From Hippasteria phrygiana (Eukaryota; Echinodermata; Asteroidea; Valvatida; Goniasteridae), in the NCBI GenBank assembly GCA_037893225.1, contig JAZGUH010000112.1, forward strand, positions 2,356,001 through 2,420,000: a DNA stretch of 64,000 bases, read 5' to 3'. Shown here one piece after another: positions 47,920 to 59,197 of the stretch. The number at the start of each line of letters is the position of its first letter. Position 1 is the first letter of the stretch. The translations under genes were made by a program, and so were the position numbers. The notes under the pieces were generated by a model. It worked only from the letters and a program-made list of their open reading frames with translations, was not told where the DNA came from and ran no database searches.

Positions 47920-48860
47920 CAGCCATGGTTTCCTCGGCTCCTGGACCTTCTTGTTCACACACCTCTCATGCTCCCCAACTGGCCAGACCTCCTATCACAA
48001 CCCAGGTATCGCGTCCTACTCCCAAATCCAGCCACTCTTCATCTTTGTGCCTGGATGCTGTCCAAGTCTCCTTCCGAGCAGCTGGTATTTTGGCAGCCAA
48101 GAGCAGACGAGAATCCACCAGGAGAACTTATGATAGCAGACTTCTCCACCAAATGGTGTGAGGATAGAGATGTCAATCCCCATACATGTACATGCCATAC
48201 AGCATCTGTAACTTCAATTGGGGATTTCTTCCTGCACCTTCTGATCTTCAAATTGCAACTGTCAGAGGATACCGGTCAGCCATTGATGTCCTTCATCAGG
48301 GCTTTCAGGATAGTTCAACAATTTCATCCAACACATCCATAGCTCACTTGATGCATGGTACATGTATGTTCAATGACTGACCTCCCACTCGAAAATTAAT
48401 TCCATCCTGGGATCTGGATGTTGTTATCCTGTCACTTGCCAAAGCTCCATTTGAGCCAGCAAATAGCTCTTCCCTCCATCACCTCACGATAAAACAGTGT
48501 TTTTGTTGGCTGCTGCTACAGCTCGCCGCAGAAGTGAGCTCCATGTCGTCAGTAGAACCAGGGCACATACGTTGGGAACCAGGTGGTATTCTCTTTATTT
48601 CATAGGTAAAGTTCCTCATAAAGAACCAGTCAGCGTATTTTCACCTCCTGAAATATTTGTCAAACTTAACATCCTTCTCTTTAGTAGCAGAGGATAAGTG
48701 GTGGTGCCCCGCGAGCCCTGAAGTCCTACATTGCTCGCACTCGGCCTTTGATAGGCGACATCAAGCAGCTGTTAATCACAACCGTCCAGCCTCATCATCA
48801 GGCCTTTGTGACCACGATCGCTCGGTGGATTTCGTAGGCAGTATTAATTAAGTCCTTCCG
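47920..48860 (+). pseudogene. DIRS tyrosine recombinase region, frameshifted
   Basis: The enzyme would integrate circular element DNA without a target duplication. Pieces in successive frames: QPWFPRLLDLLVHTPLMLP (start), LAAKSRRESTRRTYDSRL (core-binding entry), WCEDRDVNPHTC, IATVRGYRSAIDVLHQGF, NDRPPTRKLIPSWDLDVVIL, LSLAKAPFEPANSSSLHHLT, then FLLAAATARRRSELHVVS with the first catalytic arginine, and RALKSYIARTRPLIGDIKQL. The later HxxR and the catalytic tyrosine are not identifiable. Several frameshifts; not functional. Confidence 0.82.
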
Positions 48861-48982
48861 AAAACTAAGGATCGAAATATCAAGCCCATGAAACACGCAG
48901 CTTGTCAACTTCTTGGGCCCACCTGCTTGGACTTTCTCTTTCGGATGATATGAAGGCGGCCTGCTGGAGGAATCCATCCACC

Positions 48983-49172
48983 TTAACCAGTTCGCGTTGG
49001 ATGACGTGTATACACGCACTCGAGCGAGAACAGGACCCAGCGGAAATATCTATCAGCAACTGGCTCGCAGTGAGCGAGGCCGGAAATATCAGGGTGTGCT
49101 ACCCGCAGATGACGGCATGAACCCGTCTGGCACCCAGGCTCGTAAAAAATAATCCTGGTGTGAACTGGTTAA
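48983..49172. mobile_element. TTAA-type MITE, copy 1
   Basis: TTAACCAGTTCG ... GAACTGGTTAA, with TTAA at both ends. The interior (CACTCGAGCGAGAAC, GGACCCAGCGGAAATATC, GGCTCGCAGTGAGCGAGG, CAGGGTGTGCTACC) is the same as at 59008-59197. Confidence 0.85.
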
Positions 49173-49436
49173 CGTCATGATACTTGAAGGATGTAGTGCA
49201 AGCAGAGGAACACATCGGCAGGAAAGTCCACCAAGAAACTGCACGATCAGCAGCCCACAAGGCCCGTAAAGCTCCTTAAGAATAGATAGGCAGCTCCCGG
49301 GTATGTCTAAACAACCTTTTCATGTCTTATAGTTTCATGTAGGTTCAGTTTATAGACTTCTTCGCCGTTGCATGTCCGTCCCTCCCAAAAATCTCTCGGT
49401 GCTGCTCTGCAAATGTAGGTGAGATGTTTTCTGTCA

Positions 49437-49672
49437 TGGAATTCCCAAAATCCAAGGGGATTTTCTATTGCAATAAGAAAACACTTACCTCTGTTTAGCA
49501 TCCCTCCCAAATAGAGATGGTTCCTTTGTGGGACATGCAGTGGGCACGGAGGGTGTGGCTTGGGCACTTTGCTTTTCAGCGAGGTTTGCGTGCTGATATG
49601 CAAATGTAGGTAAACAGAGGTGAGTGTTTCCTTTATATTAGAATGGAAAATCCCCTTGGATTTTGGGAAAAC
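49437..49672. repeat. Inverted repeat, possibly DIRS terminal sequence
   Basis: TTCCCAAAATCCAAGGGGAT near 49441 to CACTTACCTCTGTTTA is mirrored by TAAACAGAGGTGAGTG near 49612 to ATCCCCTTGGATTTTGGGAA near 49668. GCAAATGTAGGT stands near 49409 and 49602. DIRS elements carry inverted terminal and complementary internal sequences, so this may be their remnant. Confidence 0.6.
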
Positions 49673-49758
49673 TGGGCTAGCATGTAACAATTGTACTTTC
49701 ATCAATTCAAAGCACTAATACCTCCCATTGCATTATTTCTATGCATGTACCAATATAG

Positions 49759-50144
49759 TGTCTGAAGAAGATGACTTGAATGATTCCTGCAGTGCTTCAA
49801 ATTCGAGTGGCACTCCTGTATCGTCATCAGCTAGTGCTTGTGCCCTGAAGCCCGAGACAGAAGTGGGGGAGCTCAACCTAGCCAGGGCAGAGGCAGCGGA
49901 TGGAGACTCCACAGATGAGACCAAGCCACGCAAACTACGCAGTTATCAGAAGGAACTCGTTGCCGCAGCACTGGGAGGCAGAAACTGCCTGGTGGTGGCC
50001 CCTACTGGCTCTGGCAAGACTATTGTAGCTGCCAGACTGGTTAAAGCATTTCTGAACAGGGAATTGGGAGTAGGGCCCCGCTCCGGGAACCCTCCTGAGG
50101 TGATGGTGAAGGGGTCCAACAAGGCGATCTTCCTGGTCAACAAG
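49759..50144 (+). CDS. RIG-I-like helicase exon: linker and helicase motif I
   Basis: Exon between an AG at 49757-49758 and a consensus donor (AAG then GTGAGT at 50145). It starts with TG, completing a codon begun in an upstream exon, and ends phase 0. The first part is a serine- and acid-rich linker ([18 protein letters not shown]). Then come LRSYQKELV (about 49935-49961, the conserved region before motif I), [12 protein letters not shown] with the Walker A lysine (APTGSGKT at 49998-50021), and KAIFLVNK at the end, the first half of motif Ia. RIG-I-like receptors are cytoplasmic RNA helicases that sense foreign double-stranded RNA. The continuation VSLVEQQ is at 57410. Dicer shares this superfamily, but the FLVNK-V-LVEQQ join is more RLR-like. 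Confidence 0.85.
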
Positions 50145-50369
50145 GTGAGTTTCTAAACCAAAAGTGTGTGATATTGATCAGGATGAGGATTGCTATGCAA
50201 AACTAGCTTTGTTCGAACTGATAAATGGGTGATGTCAGTTCATCACAGTCGGAAGTTAACTAAGGTGAAACCAGTTCGTTGGTCGTCTTCAAATACCAAG
50301 AGGAACTAATGTTAAAGTTTGTACAACATTTGCAAACATAAAAACACAACTTACTGAATTATTACGAAA

Positions 50370-50505
50370 TACCATACTAGACTGTTTAGCAGTCTCAATC
50401 ATCCTGTGAAATGGCACCTGGTGTGCTGTCGTTTTCAAGAAAAATTGAAATTTATATCTATATCAACGATTGTAGGCTGACAATCGTTGGAAATAGTCTA
50501 GTTCC
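50370..50505 (+). repeat. Dispersed repeat, inverted copy at 54060-54205
   Basis: CTAGACTG, AGTCTCAATCATCCTGTGAA, GGCACCTGGTGTGCTGTCG and CAATCGTTGG occur here, and as the complement in 54060-54205. Confidence 0.7.
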
Positions 50506-50637
50506 CCGACCTTCCCTGACTCTCTAAATTGTTCCATTTTGTCTAAAGTAGGTTCAGGGAACCTGACTTCTAAAACATAATTTTTCTTCTCTGTTTTCCC
50601 AGCCTTTATTCCCAGCAACTTTAAAACAGCTGTACAT

Positions 50638-52095
50638 TAGGCCTTTTCACACTATGTACGTTCGACCCGTGTTGAAATCTACACGGGTCCGACACGGGTC
50701 CGACACGGGTCAATTACGCTGCCTTTTCACACTACTCAACGCAGCGCCAGCATTTTTGCTACACGTGTAATGTTTCGACTCGTGTATTGTGCGATCGTTT
50801 CACACTACACACACGGCCGGAAAATCCCCCATACTGCATTCTGGTCGTTCCGCCGAGCTGGCTTTGGATGAAGCTGTCAGCCCTATCCTCCTCACTCCAT
50901 GTCTGTCTTTTGTCTGATTTGGGGCCCATTTTCTACGACATATCGGAGGTAAAAGAATCTCATGAAAGTAGCATGAACCATGGAGGAAGTAAACCGTGTT
51001 ACGTGTGTGGTGCACGTGCATGCGCAATGCTGCAGGTTCGTTGCTGAATTTACGGATCGAATTGGAAATCAGGCAGCCATCAACGCTTCGCTTATTTTGA
51101 CGAAAACCTTATTATTTCTCGTCGTTCCATCGAGCAGGCTTTGGATAGAGCTGTCAGTCCAATATAGCATTCACCTCCTCCTTACTCTATGTCGATCTTT
51201 TGTCTGATTTGGGGCCCATTTTCTCCGACATATCGGAGGTAAAAGTATCCAGTGTGTTTTATTCCTCCATGCTTGTACGCGCACTTGTACTTGACCGGAC
51301 CGGCCAAGGCTAGCTGTTTGCAACAAAGCAATGTGCACGCGCAGATGCATTTTTGGGGTTCCCTATATTGAGCAATAACCCCGGCCCCCTCATGCCTTAG
51401 TAGCCTTTTCTCGAGACGAAATTCGCAAAATGTGAGCTGCATGTACGTACATTGTACACTGGGAATAATATGGTAGCCTTCAGTGCGGTTGTTTGCATTT
51501 GACTAAGACTACACTAACGATGGAATACGCATGCACGCAATGTGCGCTACATACGGCGCGGAGATGTCGGATAAGTCATGTCGGGGTTTAAAACGATTAA
51601 AGAAACGACACATTTAGTACAGAATGTATTTTTTTATACCTCCATATACGTTATGTACTATTCTGCCGTCAAATTTATTGGAAATAATGTAATCTAGACT
51701 AATCCACACTTAACGTAGGCCTATACACACTTGGAGAAACCATTAAAGGCTGCAAAAACTGAAAACGCAACATAATACCGAAACATCGGCAAATATCGTC
51801 ATATTGAACAGCCTAGTATGTGGTGCTCTGCACGCACACTCCAATCCACGGTTACACGGGTCGAACTCAACCCGGAGACGTTCACACTACGACTTTCAAC
51901 ACGGGTCCAACTTCTCTACACGGGTCGAGAGCTCTCTTAACCCACCTCCCGAGCAGGGTTGAGTTTCAACCCGGGTTGAGCACTCTACACGGGTCAGTGC
52001 CGTGTTGAAATGTTGCAGTGTGAAAAGGTCAGTCATGTTAACACGGGTCGGACCCGGGTCCAACACCGAGATTTTTCGTAGTGTGAAAAGGCCTA
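50638..52095. mobile_element. TIR element of 1.46 kb, TAGGCCTTTTCACACTA ends
   Basis: TAGGCCTTTTCACACTA (50638) and TAGTGTGAAAAGGCCTA (to 52095) are exact complements, each followed by ACACGGGTC-type repeats. Inside is a diverged direct duplication (about 50840-50965 and 51117-51250) sharing TTTTGTCTGATTTGGGGCCC and ACATATCGGAGGTAAAAG. No transposase is recognised. It lies in the intron between the two helicase exons. Confidence 0.8.
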
Positions 52096-52142
52096 TTGTA
52101 GGTTAGTGTTACAATATTTGCTGGCACGCTATAAAATACGAA

Positions 52143-52642
52143 GGCCAAGTAAAAAAACAAAAAAACAGTTGATCATCCCCGCTCGAATACTTTTTTGATG
52201 CCGCATCCTTTTTTATTATTATTTTTCATGTATTTCGCTTTATCTTGGCACAGATTTAATTTCCCGATATTTTAGACTTCTACAAAGCCAGCGAGGGCAG
52301 AACATGTGAAGTTCACTGGCATTCGCGTTATGTGAGCTGTGTATAATGTCTCTAGTAGCAAGTCCATGACCCCCTGAGCCATGTGCATGAAAATGGAGTA
52401 CTTTAATAATACATGTACATGTACATTTAGAGCACTGTTTAACATGGATATTTTGACTCGACTTCTAGTACACGTAGAATAGCTGGCGGTCATTTTGAAC
52501 TGAAAATTTGGCGACCATTTTGAATATAAATGCTTGGTGGCCATCTTGGAAACAACTAAATAAAAAGGCCCTCATCCTCCGCTTTGTAAAAAAAAAACCC
52601 GGACAATCAACTGGCAATGACTGGTAGTTTTTTTACTTGGCC
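52143..52642. mobile_element. MITE with GGCCAAGTAAAAAAAC ends, 500 bp
   Basis: The 16-bp ends are exact complements; the next bases (CAGTTGATCATCC versus CAGTTGATTGTCC) also mirror. The interior is non-coding. Confidence 0.72.
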
Positions 52643-53010
52643 TATTCCCCGAATCCATTTATTTCTGATATTTAATGGGATATAATTTTGTGTGATGTCA
52701 ACCCCACAGTTTGTTCCATAATTATCCATGTTTCTCAGTTTAATATCAGTTCGCCTGCATCGTTTGAAAGACTATGTAAGACATACATGTAGCAGTGCAA
52801 AGTGTTTTAAGGGGGAGCTGTCTGTGTGGATTGGAAAGAAGGCATCACACTTTGAACATGTTGATCCTTAACCCCTTGTGTCCAGCTATTTTTGATGGGG
52901 GCTGGATGCCAAGAACAGGGGCCAATTTCATTGAGCTGCTTAAAGGCAGTGTACATGTACATGATTGGTCATTGTTGCAATTTTCAAAAATGGGCGGATT
53001 TGGGTGTTAT

Positions 53011-53830
53011 TACCGTAATTTCCGGAATATAGGCCGCGCGGAGTATAAGCCGCAGCACACAAAAATCTACAAATTAAGATTTAAAGTTGGCGTATTAGCC
53101 GCACCGGCGTATAAACCGCACCGCGGCGCTGATGACCGACCACAAACGTCATTGTGCTGCATAGCGCTCGTATGTAAAATAGTTCCACTATCAAAATCAC
53201 ATGCAATCCTAAAGTGTAAGCAGCGCAAGAACGAGATAGGCGGAAAGAAAAGGCGAGTTTGGGTTCAATATCGACGTCATTTTACCCGACTTCAATTTTA
53301 CTGGTTCGCGGATTCAGAGCTTGTTTTTTAGGCTGTGACTGGTTCCCGCCCCAGTGAGAAAGAAGAAAAATAATGCACGAATGGGAACCAGTCTGCTTGG
53401 GGAATCGAGGTTTTGTGAAGGTTTTAACATGGGGCGCACGTGCCGTGCGGGCTCTAGCGCGATCGCTCATCACGCGCACGGGCAATTACCAGCGCGATCG
53501 AAAAGCGCCGTTTTGTAGGATCCGGCAACAGTTTGGTACTAAACAAATTGAGCAATTTGAGGGCTTGGTTCGGCACGAAGGGCACAACGGCCAAAGTATT
53601 AATGGAGCACAGCACAACTGGCTGTGAATAGTGCATTTTTACAAGGGGCATTACGGCAACTAAGCCTTAGGGCATCGACGGCAGTGGCCGTCGTGAATTT
53701 TGAACCTTGTGTGACTGATTTTATTCTTCAAACGTTGCCATATAAGCCGCCCGAAGTATAACCTGCAAGGACACTTTTCAGCGTGAGAATCAACGTATAA
53801 GCCGCGGCCTATATTCCGGAAATTACGGTA
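53011..53830. mobile_element. TA-flanked element, CCGTAATTTCCGGAATATAG ends
   Basis: TA then CCGTAATTTCCGGAATATAG and its exact complement followed by TA at 53830, continuing into GCCGC on both sides: a Tc1/mariner-type layout, 820 bp. TATAAGCCGC-like motifs repeat near both ends. The open frames inside have no transposase motif. Confidence 0.82.
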
Positions 53831-53943
53831 GTACATGTACATGTATGTTATAGGAAATATCGTTCCACTGACTGTTCAAAGTTTTGCGTTGTTGGATGGC
53901 GAAAAAACGAGAGAAAAACGGCGCTCAACCATTGGGCGGATGA

Positions 53944-54054
53944 TAGCCTTTAGTCAAGGCGCACGTGGCTACCTGGACACGTGACGCGCCCTGAAAGCCA
54001 TGTCTAGGGCGCGCCACTTGTCTGGCTAGCCACGCGCGCCTTGACTAAAGGCTA
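53944..54054. mobile_element. 111-bp palindromic MITE
   Basis: TAGCCTTTAGTCAAGGCGCA on the left mirrors GCGCCTTGACTAAAGGCTA on the right; inner arms GTGGCTA / TAGCCAC. Confidence 0.75.
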
Positions 54055-54059
54055 CAGGG

Positions 54060-54205
54060 CAGTTTTCCAACGATTTCCAGCTGGAAATCGTTGGAAGACG
54101 ATATAAATTTCCACTTTTCTTGACAACGACAGCACACCTGGTGCCATAATTTCACAGGATGATTGAGACTACTATTAACTTGTACAGTCTAGTAAGGTAT
54201 TATAG
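54060..54205 (-). repeat. Inverted copy of the 50370-50505 repeat
   Basis: Starts with a hairpin (CCAACGATTTCCAG / CTGGAAATCGTTGG, 54068-54095) and continues with the complement of the 50.4-kb block. Confidence 0.7.
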
Positions 54206-54259
54206 TTCAGTAAACAAAAACTGAAGAATTACCAATCGTGAACACTACGTTAAGCACAA

Positions 54260-54470
54260 AAAATGTTTAAGCACAAAAAAAAATCTTGCTTTAATCATAA
54301 AATCACGTTACCAGCCAAAACTCCATGCAGTTGTTATGCTTTTAAAAAGCAAACAACAGCTACATGTAAATACCAATCACAAGCAATATACATCACATGA
54401 AGTTTTGGCTGGTAACCTGCTTTTATGAAGTAAGGTTGTTTGTGCTTAAGCAAATTTTTTGCTTAAGCAG
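54260..54470. mobile_element. MITE with long inverted ends
   Basis: TTAAGCACAAAAAA... GTTACCAGCCAAAACTCCAT on the left is mirrored by ATGAAGTTTTGGCTGGTAAC ... TTTGTGCTTAAGC on the right. No exon is recognised in 54470-57409 apart from this gene's own next exon. Confidence 0.68.
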
Positions 54471-57409
54471 CTCTATGAAATTAACCCAGGCTGTGCGGCC
54501 AAACATACATGTAACTACAAATAATAGGCTTTTAATGAAAGTTTTGTTAAAAGAAGCTCCATCTACATGTATTTATTACACTCCAATTCAAGAACAATGT
54601 AGTTGAAACATGAATGGATTGAGTATGCGCAGGAATGTACGTATATAGAAAAAAAACGGCCAGGTGGTCTTTCTCAAACTGCGGCTATGGCGGTCGCCGT
54701 ACTCATGAGGTTAAGAATCCCTGAAGTTACGATAATGATCTGAATAGATCCTTTGCGTTTTTCACAGATTTTTCATGCCAAGAATGTAGCCTTTATAATA
54801 TCCTCTATTGTGGAATCTATGGGCATATTCGAAACCCCGTTCTCATGTTGACTGAACATTGAGAATTCAATATCGAATGTCGAAAACCAACACACGAACA
54901 CCGTTCGCGAACAGGATTTTCAATTCCCGCTATCTGGGGAGTGGATGAAGAAGAACAAATACATTGTACATGTATGGCTTACTCACCATAACATTGCAGG
55001 ACATTCGTATATCCTCGGAGCGCTTTTTTCGTACAAGAGAAGTTGTAGCAAATGGAAATATCGGATCATCTGTTTTCAATTTGTCTTCTTCATCTGAAGA
55101 ATCAACAACAGAAAAGCTGGGAAGATTGTTTTGACTTTAGCTGCATCATTCATAGGCGTCGCCCTCTTGAATGACGCCACAAGCACTCTCAAACATGCAC
55201 TTCCTTATTCAAAATCGGCGACCCAAGAACACTGTACTCAAGTCTCCAGGATGAGGTTTTAAATATGCCCCATAAAACCACAAACCTTGTCAAATATGTC
55301 AAAGTTTCGCACATAAAGGTCACGATTAAACTTCCGGGCACCTCCGAGCTGGCTGGTATAGGACTTTTACGTGTGCTTGATTGTATTTTCTGTAATACTT
55401 TGTTTTAATGAAGATCTGAACTACATTTGATGATAATAAATGTTGATGATAAATTCAAAATAATTTTACAATATATGAAAACATGCATGAATGTCTAAAC
55501 TATTGAAGAAAAGTGGACAAAAATGTTTGACCTGAGCGCCAGGTTGCATTGTGATTGGCTCATTGTCGGGATGTAAAAGCTGGCCCCAAAAATCCCTGTA
55601 CTACATGAATTTTAGCATTGACGCGCAAATTGCTTAACGCGTGCAAGATGCTATCATATATGCTTTATGTTTCGATTAAAAAAAACTCTGGCAAAATTAG
55701 GATCGAACAAACATGTACGCACTATAGGGCTTGTAAAAAATGCTATTGGGTTTATATTATAATACAACACACATGTACCTCTATCTGCAGTGCATGATGA
55801 CCAAAATCCCCACCCTGGGGCTTAAAAAACGTGACCAAACATGCCAAATCCCACCTCAGAGGTGGGGTAGCCCGGGGGGAGGGGGTGGTGGAATTAATTG
55901 ATAGGCGCATTACGTACGCACCAGCTGTGCCCGGAGGTGCCCGGAAGTGCCCGGAAGTTTGGTTTCTGGTCAACTCGCGTACGTTCTTGGGATCAACTTA
56001 CACACTCTATTTAGAAAAAGTGAATTTACCCATTATGCTTGAAAGGATTATAATTGCCAATCGTATCTGTTTACTGCTGTAATCCTTAAGGGCTCACTTG
56101 CCTGTGAAAATCTGAAAAGCATTGTAGGCAGCAGCTCATTGAATTGCTTGTGAGGGCAAATGACATGTTAAATAATATGAACATGAAATGAGGGATTAAA
56201 TTCATACCATATGGTAATGAATGGGAAGTTAATGGTCAAGCAGCTGATTTCATGCAACAGTGTGTAACTTATATGCCATGGCGTGGGATTTACACCACAT
56301 CAATGTTGCACAGCTACCATGGCTACAGAGTTTTCTTGCGATCAGTTACATGAAAAACTGCCAAAATTTTCAGTGCTTTATTGTTTTCCTAGATGTCACG
56401 GATATTACGATGACTGTTTGAGTTAAAAATTAGAAATTCCTAAAACAACTGTGAACTACATTGTAACTACATGTATGGGGGTGCATTTGACAAAACTTTG
56501 ATTTTTTTTCCCCCAAAAAATGGTAACAACTTTCAGCATTCCCTCACAGGCAAACCTACAGTCAATCTGCCAATAATATTACCCTCAGATATAATTTATA
56601 GAATTTAAAAATCAACTTGAGCAACAGCCAGTTAGGTCATTTCTCCACAGTTTGTGTAGACTAACTTACACCACCTAAAATGATTAATGCCATATTTTGG
56701 TGCTTAAGTCAACAATTACACAAAAGCACTACGTACAATTCATGGGTCCAGTTGTGATAATGTCGTAAATGTTAAACTACATTTGTACATGTACATGTAA
56801 TTATTTTGCTGTTTTATACTTCACAGGTCACACAAATGCAAATGTATGCAAAAGCGAAGTGAATTTTGTCATCATAAATTGTTGTTTCATTGAGACTTTT
56901 GCCAATAAAAAAATTGCTTTGCTTTCTAAAGATGAACTGGCTTTTACACACTGAAAACCATCAGGGCTTTTACGCCTTGATGTTTTTGTGCATAAATGAA
57001 AGAACCAATCAGAGCAAGGGTAACACGGCAACTTGAGTTGGTTAACTAACAAAAACACAGATGCTTATAATTTATATGCAGTGGGCGGGAATAACATCTC
57101 GTTTTAATCATGTAATGGTTGTGTAAGTGAATCTGCGCAATAAGCCAGTTCGGTATTTCAACTGCGCATGTGCACAATGACATGGGTCGCGGGTCATTTG
57201 GAATAACTATCGCACGTGTTATATTATGGCAACAATTTTATCCCAAATAACCTTTGACCTGGAAAACTTCATTGAGATATCTATGTTTTAAATTTGCATC
57301 AGGCTTTGTGAAATTTGCTGCAGATGTTCATCGTGGCAGTCCAGGCAACAGAGTCTTGTGGCAGTCTCTTGTAATAACCAGTCTGCCTACAATGTTTGCA
57401 TGTTTGCAG

Positions 57410-57652
57410 GTTTCTCTGGTTGAGCAACAACGCAATGTTTTACAGGAGTACATGAGTGACAGCAGCATTTTTTGCCTGAGTGGTGAGATGAGTGACTTTG
57501 GCCCCCTGTCGGGGCTGCTGGAGGAAAATGACATCCTAGTGATGACGGCACAGATCTTAGTCAACGCTCTGCAGGGAGACAAAGAGGACAACGATCGCAT
57601 GGAGCTGTGCAAGATTGGCCTACTCATCCTTGATGAGTGTCATCACTGCCAG
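57410..57652 (+). CDS. RIG-I-like helicase exon: motifs Ia to II (DECHHCQ)
   Basis: Acceptor TGCATGTTTGCAG (AG at 57408-57409), donor CAG then GTTGGT at 57653; 81 codons, phase 0 at both ends. It begins VSLVEQQRNVLQEYM, completing motif Ia started at 50144. Then SGEMSDFGPLSGLLEENDIL, VMTAQILVNAL (TAQIL at 57545-57559, the Ib/Ic region), and LLILDECHHCQ with the DECH Walker B box (57632-57643). This order and spacing is that of an RLR helicase domain 1. Motif III onward (SAT), helicase domain 2, and the C-terminal RNA-binding domain are not found to 64000, so they lie beyond the window or have been lost. The helicase frame is clean, with no stops, and its codon use looks under constraint, in contrast to the relics around it. 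Confidence 0.88.
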
Positions 57653-57715
57653 GTTGGTGTATAAGTGACACACATCTGTACTATTAAATCTCCAGTGCTT
57701 CGCGCCATGTTGTGC

Positions 57716-57845
57716 GCGGTGTCCCGTCTACCCATCGCGGTTTGCCGTGGACGGTGGAGCCTACGTGTTGGATCCATCTATTTTTATAGTGCCTGGTGTC
57801 CCGCGTGCCCGTCGCCGTTTGCTGTGGATGGCGATACATACAGGT
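57716..57845 (+). repeat. Small diverged tandem duplication
   Basis: GTGTCCCGTCTACCCATCGC plus GGTTTGCCGTGGACGG recurs about 80 bases later as GTGTCCCGCGTGCCCGTCGC plus CGTTTGCTGTGGATGG. It starts about 65 bases after the helicase donor. Confidence 0.6.
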
Positions 57846-58865
57846 TAGAGCCCTTTTTCAAACTGACGATACAAACTGGCTCCCGTCGCGAAAATATGGG
57901 GATATGAGACCCCAAATAATGAACCGACGACAGTTCACAAATAAATGTCTCTTCCGGGATAAAATTATGGCCTCGCATACATAACAGCACCATGATGCAT
58001 AGGGCAAATGAGGCGCTGTTCATAATGGCCAGAATACTTGTGCACGACCACTTGCAATGGACAAAGTACCTTTTCCCAATGATTTTGTACCTTTTGTAAA
58101 TGCTGGGAAATATTATCCCCCACAGTATGAAAACAAATCTTGACCTCAAACCTAAATGTGCCTCTGCTGAATTGGTGCAAAAACACAGCCAAAAGATTTA
58201 AAATTATAGAATCAATTCCGATTTTGAAATTTAAAAAATGCTGTTTCCCAACGATTTTGTCCATTCTAAATGTCTGACAATTCAATTTACAAAACAAATT
58301 GAAAGATCAACCCCTGACTTCCAACATACATGTAAATGTGCCAGCCTAACTAATTCAAATTATAAAGACGGATTTTCTGGTTTAAAAAAATCTGAAAATC
58401 AGTCAAGAAGAGGCAGAATGCCGCTCCCTACAATTCTGTACCATTCTAAATGCCCGAAAGTTCATATTTTTCTTCAAGGACTAATTAACCTCCGACCTCC
58501 AACCTAAAGGCATCCTGAATGAAACGGTGCAGGAACAGTGTCAGCCTAACTCATTCCAATTAAACACACATTTTTTGTTAAGCTGAAAATCGGTCTGAGA
58601 GTGGCGGAATGCCATTTCCAAACAGTTTTGTACCATTCTAAATGTCCTAAAAATTTGATTTTATAGTAAACAAATTGAAATATCGACCCCTGACCTCCAA
58701 CATCAAGCCGCCCCGAATGAAACAGTGCAGAAACAGTGTAAGCCTTAACTAATTCAAATTAAAGATGGGTAGAAAAGCTGAAAATCAGTCAAAAGAGGCA
58801 GAATGCCGTTCCCTATAATTTTGTACCATTCTAAATGCCCGAAAGTTCATATTTTTCTTAACAAA

Positions 58866-58956
58866 ATTAGCTGGCCTTACGTTTCGAACTAAGTTCTTTC
58901 TCATTTTTTAATTTGAGAAAGGCTTAAGTTCCAAACATTAGGCCAGCTAATTTTTA
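58866..58956. mobile_element. Palindromic MITE, about 90 bp
   Basis: AAATTAGCTGGCCTTACGTT near the left mirrors TAGGCCAGCTAATTTTT on the right, with inner arms TTCTTTCTCA / TGAGAAAGGC. Confidence 0.7.
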
Positions 58957-59007
58957 CTGCAGTCAGTTAGCAGTTTGCAGCAGTTGAATTCATTTTGTAG
59001 GTTTTTC

Positions 59008-59197
59008 TTAACCAGTTCGCTTCGGATGATGTGTACACATGCACTCGAGCGAGAACGGGACCCAGCGGAAATATCTGTCAGCGACCGGCTCGCAGTGAGC
59101 GAGGCTGGAAATATCAGGGTGTGCTACCATCAGATGACAGCCTGAACCCGTCTGGCACCCAGGCTTGTGAAAAATAATCCCGGCTTTAACTGGTTAA
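59008..59197. mobile_element. TTAA-type MITE, copy 2
   Basis: Same family and length as 48983-49172, with TTAA at both ends and TTAACCAGTTCG / AACTGGTTAA termini. Confidence 0.85.

Larger units (their letters stand above)
47255..49680 (+). mobile_element. DIRS-type tyrosine-recombinase retrotransposon relic
   Basis: Order on the + strand: RNase H region (47270-47740), tyrosine recombinase region (47920-48860), then inverted-repeat sequence that may be DIRS terminal or internal complementary sequence (49437-49670). The reverse transcriptase and gag parts are missing (5'-truncated). A palindromic MITE (47751-47919) and a TTAA MITE (48983-49172) have inserted into it. It lies in the intron between the death-domain and helicase exons, same strand. 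Confidence 0.85.

Noticed and set aside
53011..53331. A 178-codon open frame at 52795-53331
   Set aside because: Most of it lies across the end of a TA-flanked element and has no recognisable motif.
58238..58507. Open frame after the helicase exon as a further helicase exon
   Set aside because: It falls in the 180-bp tandem repeat and has no motif III to VI residues.
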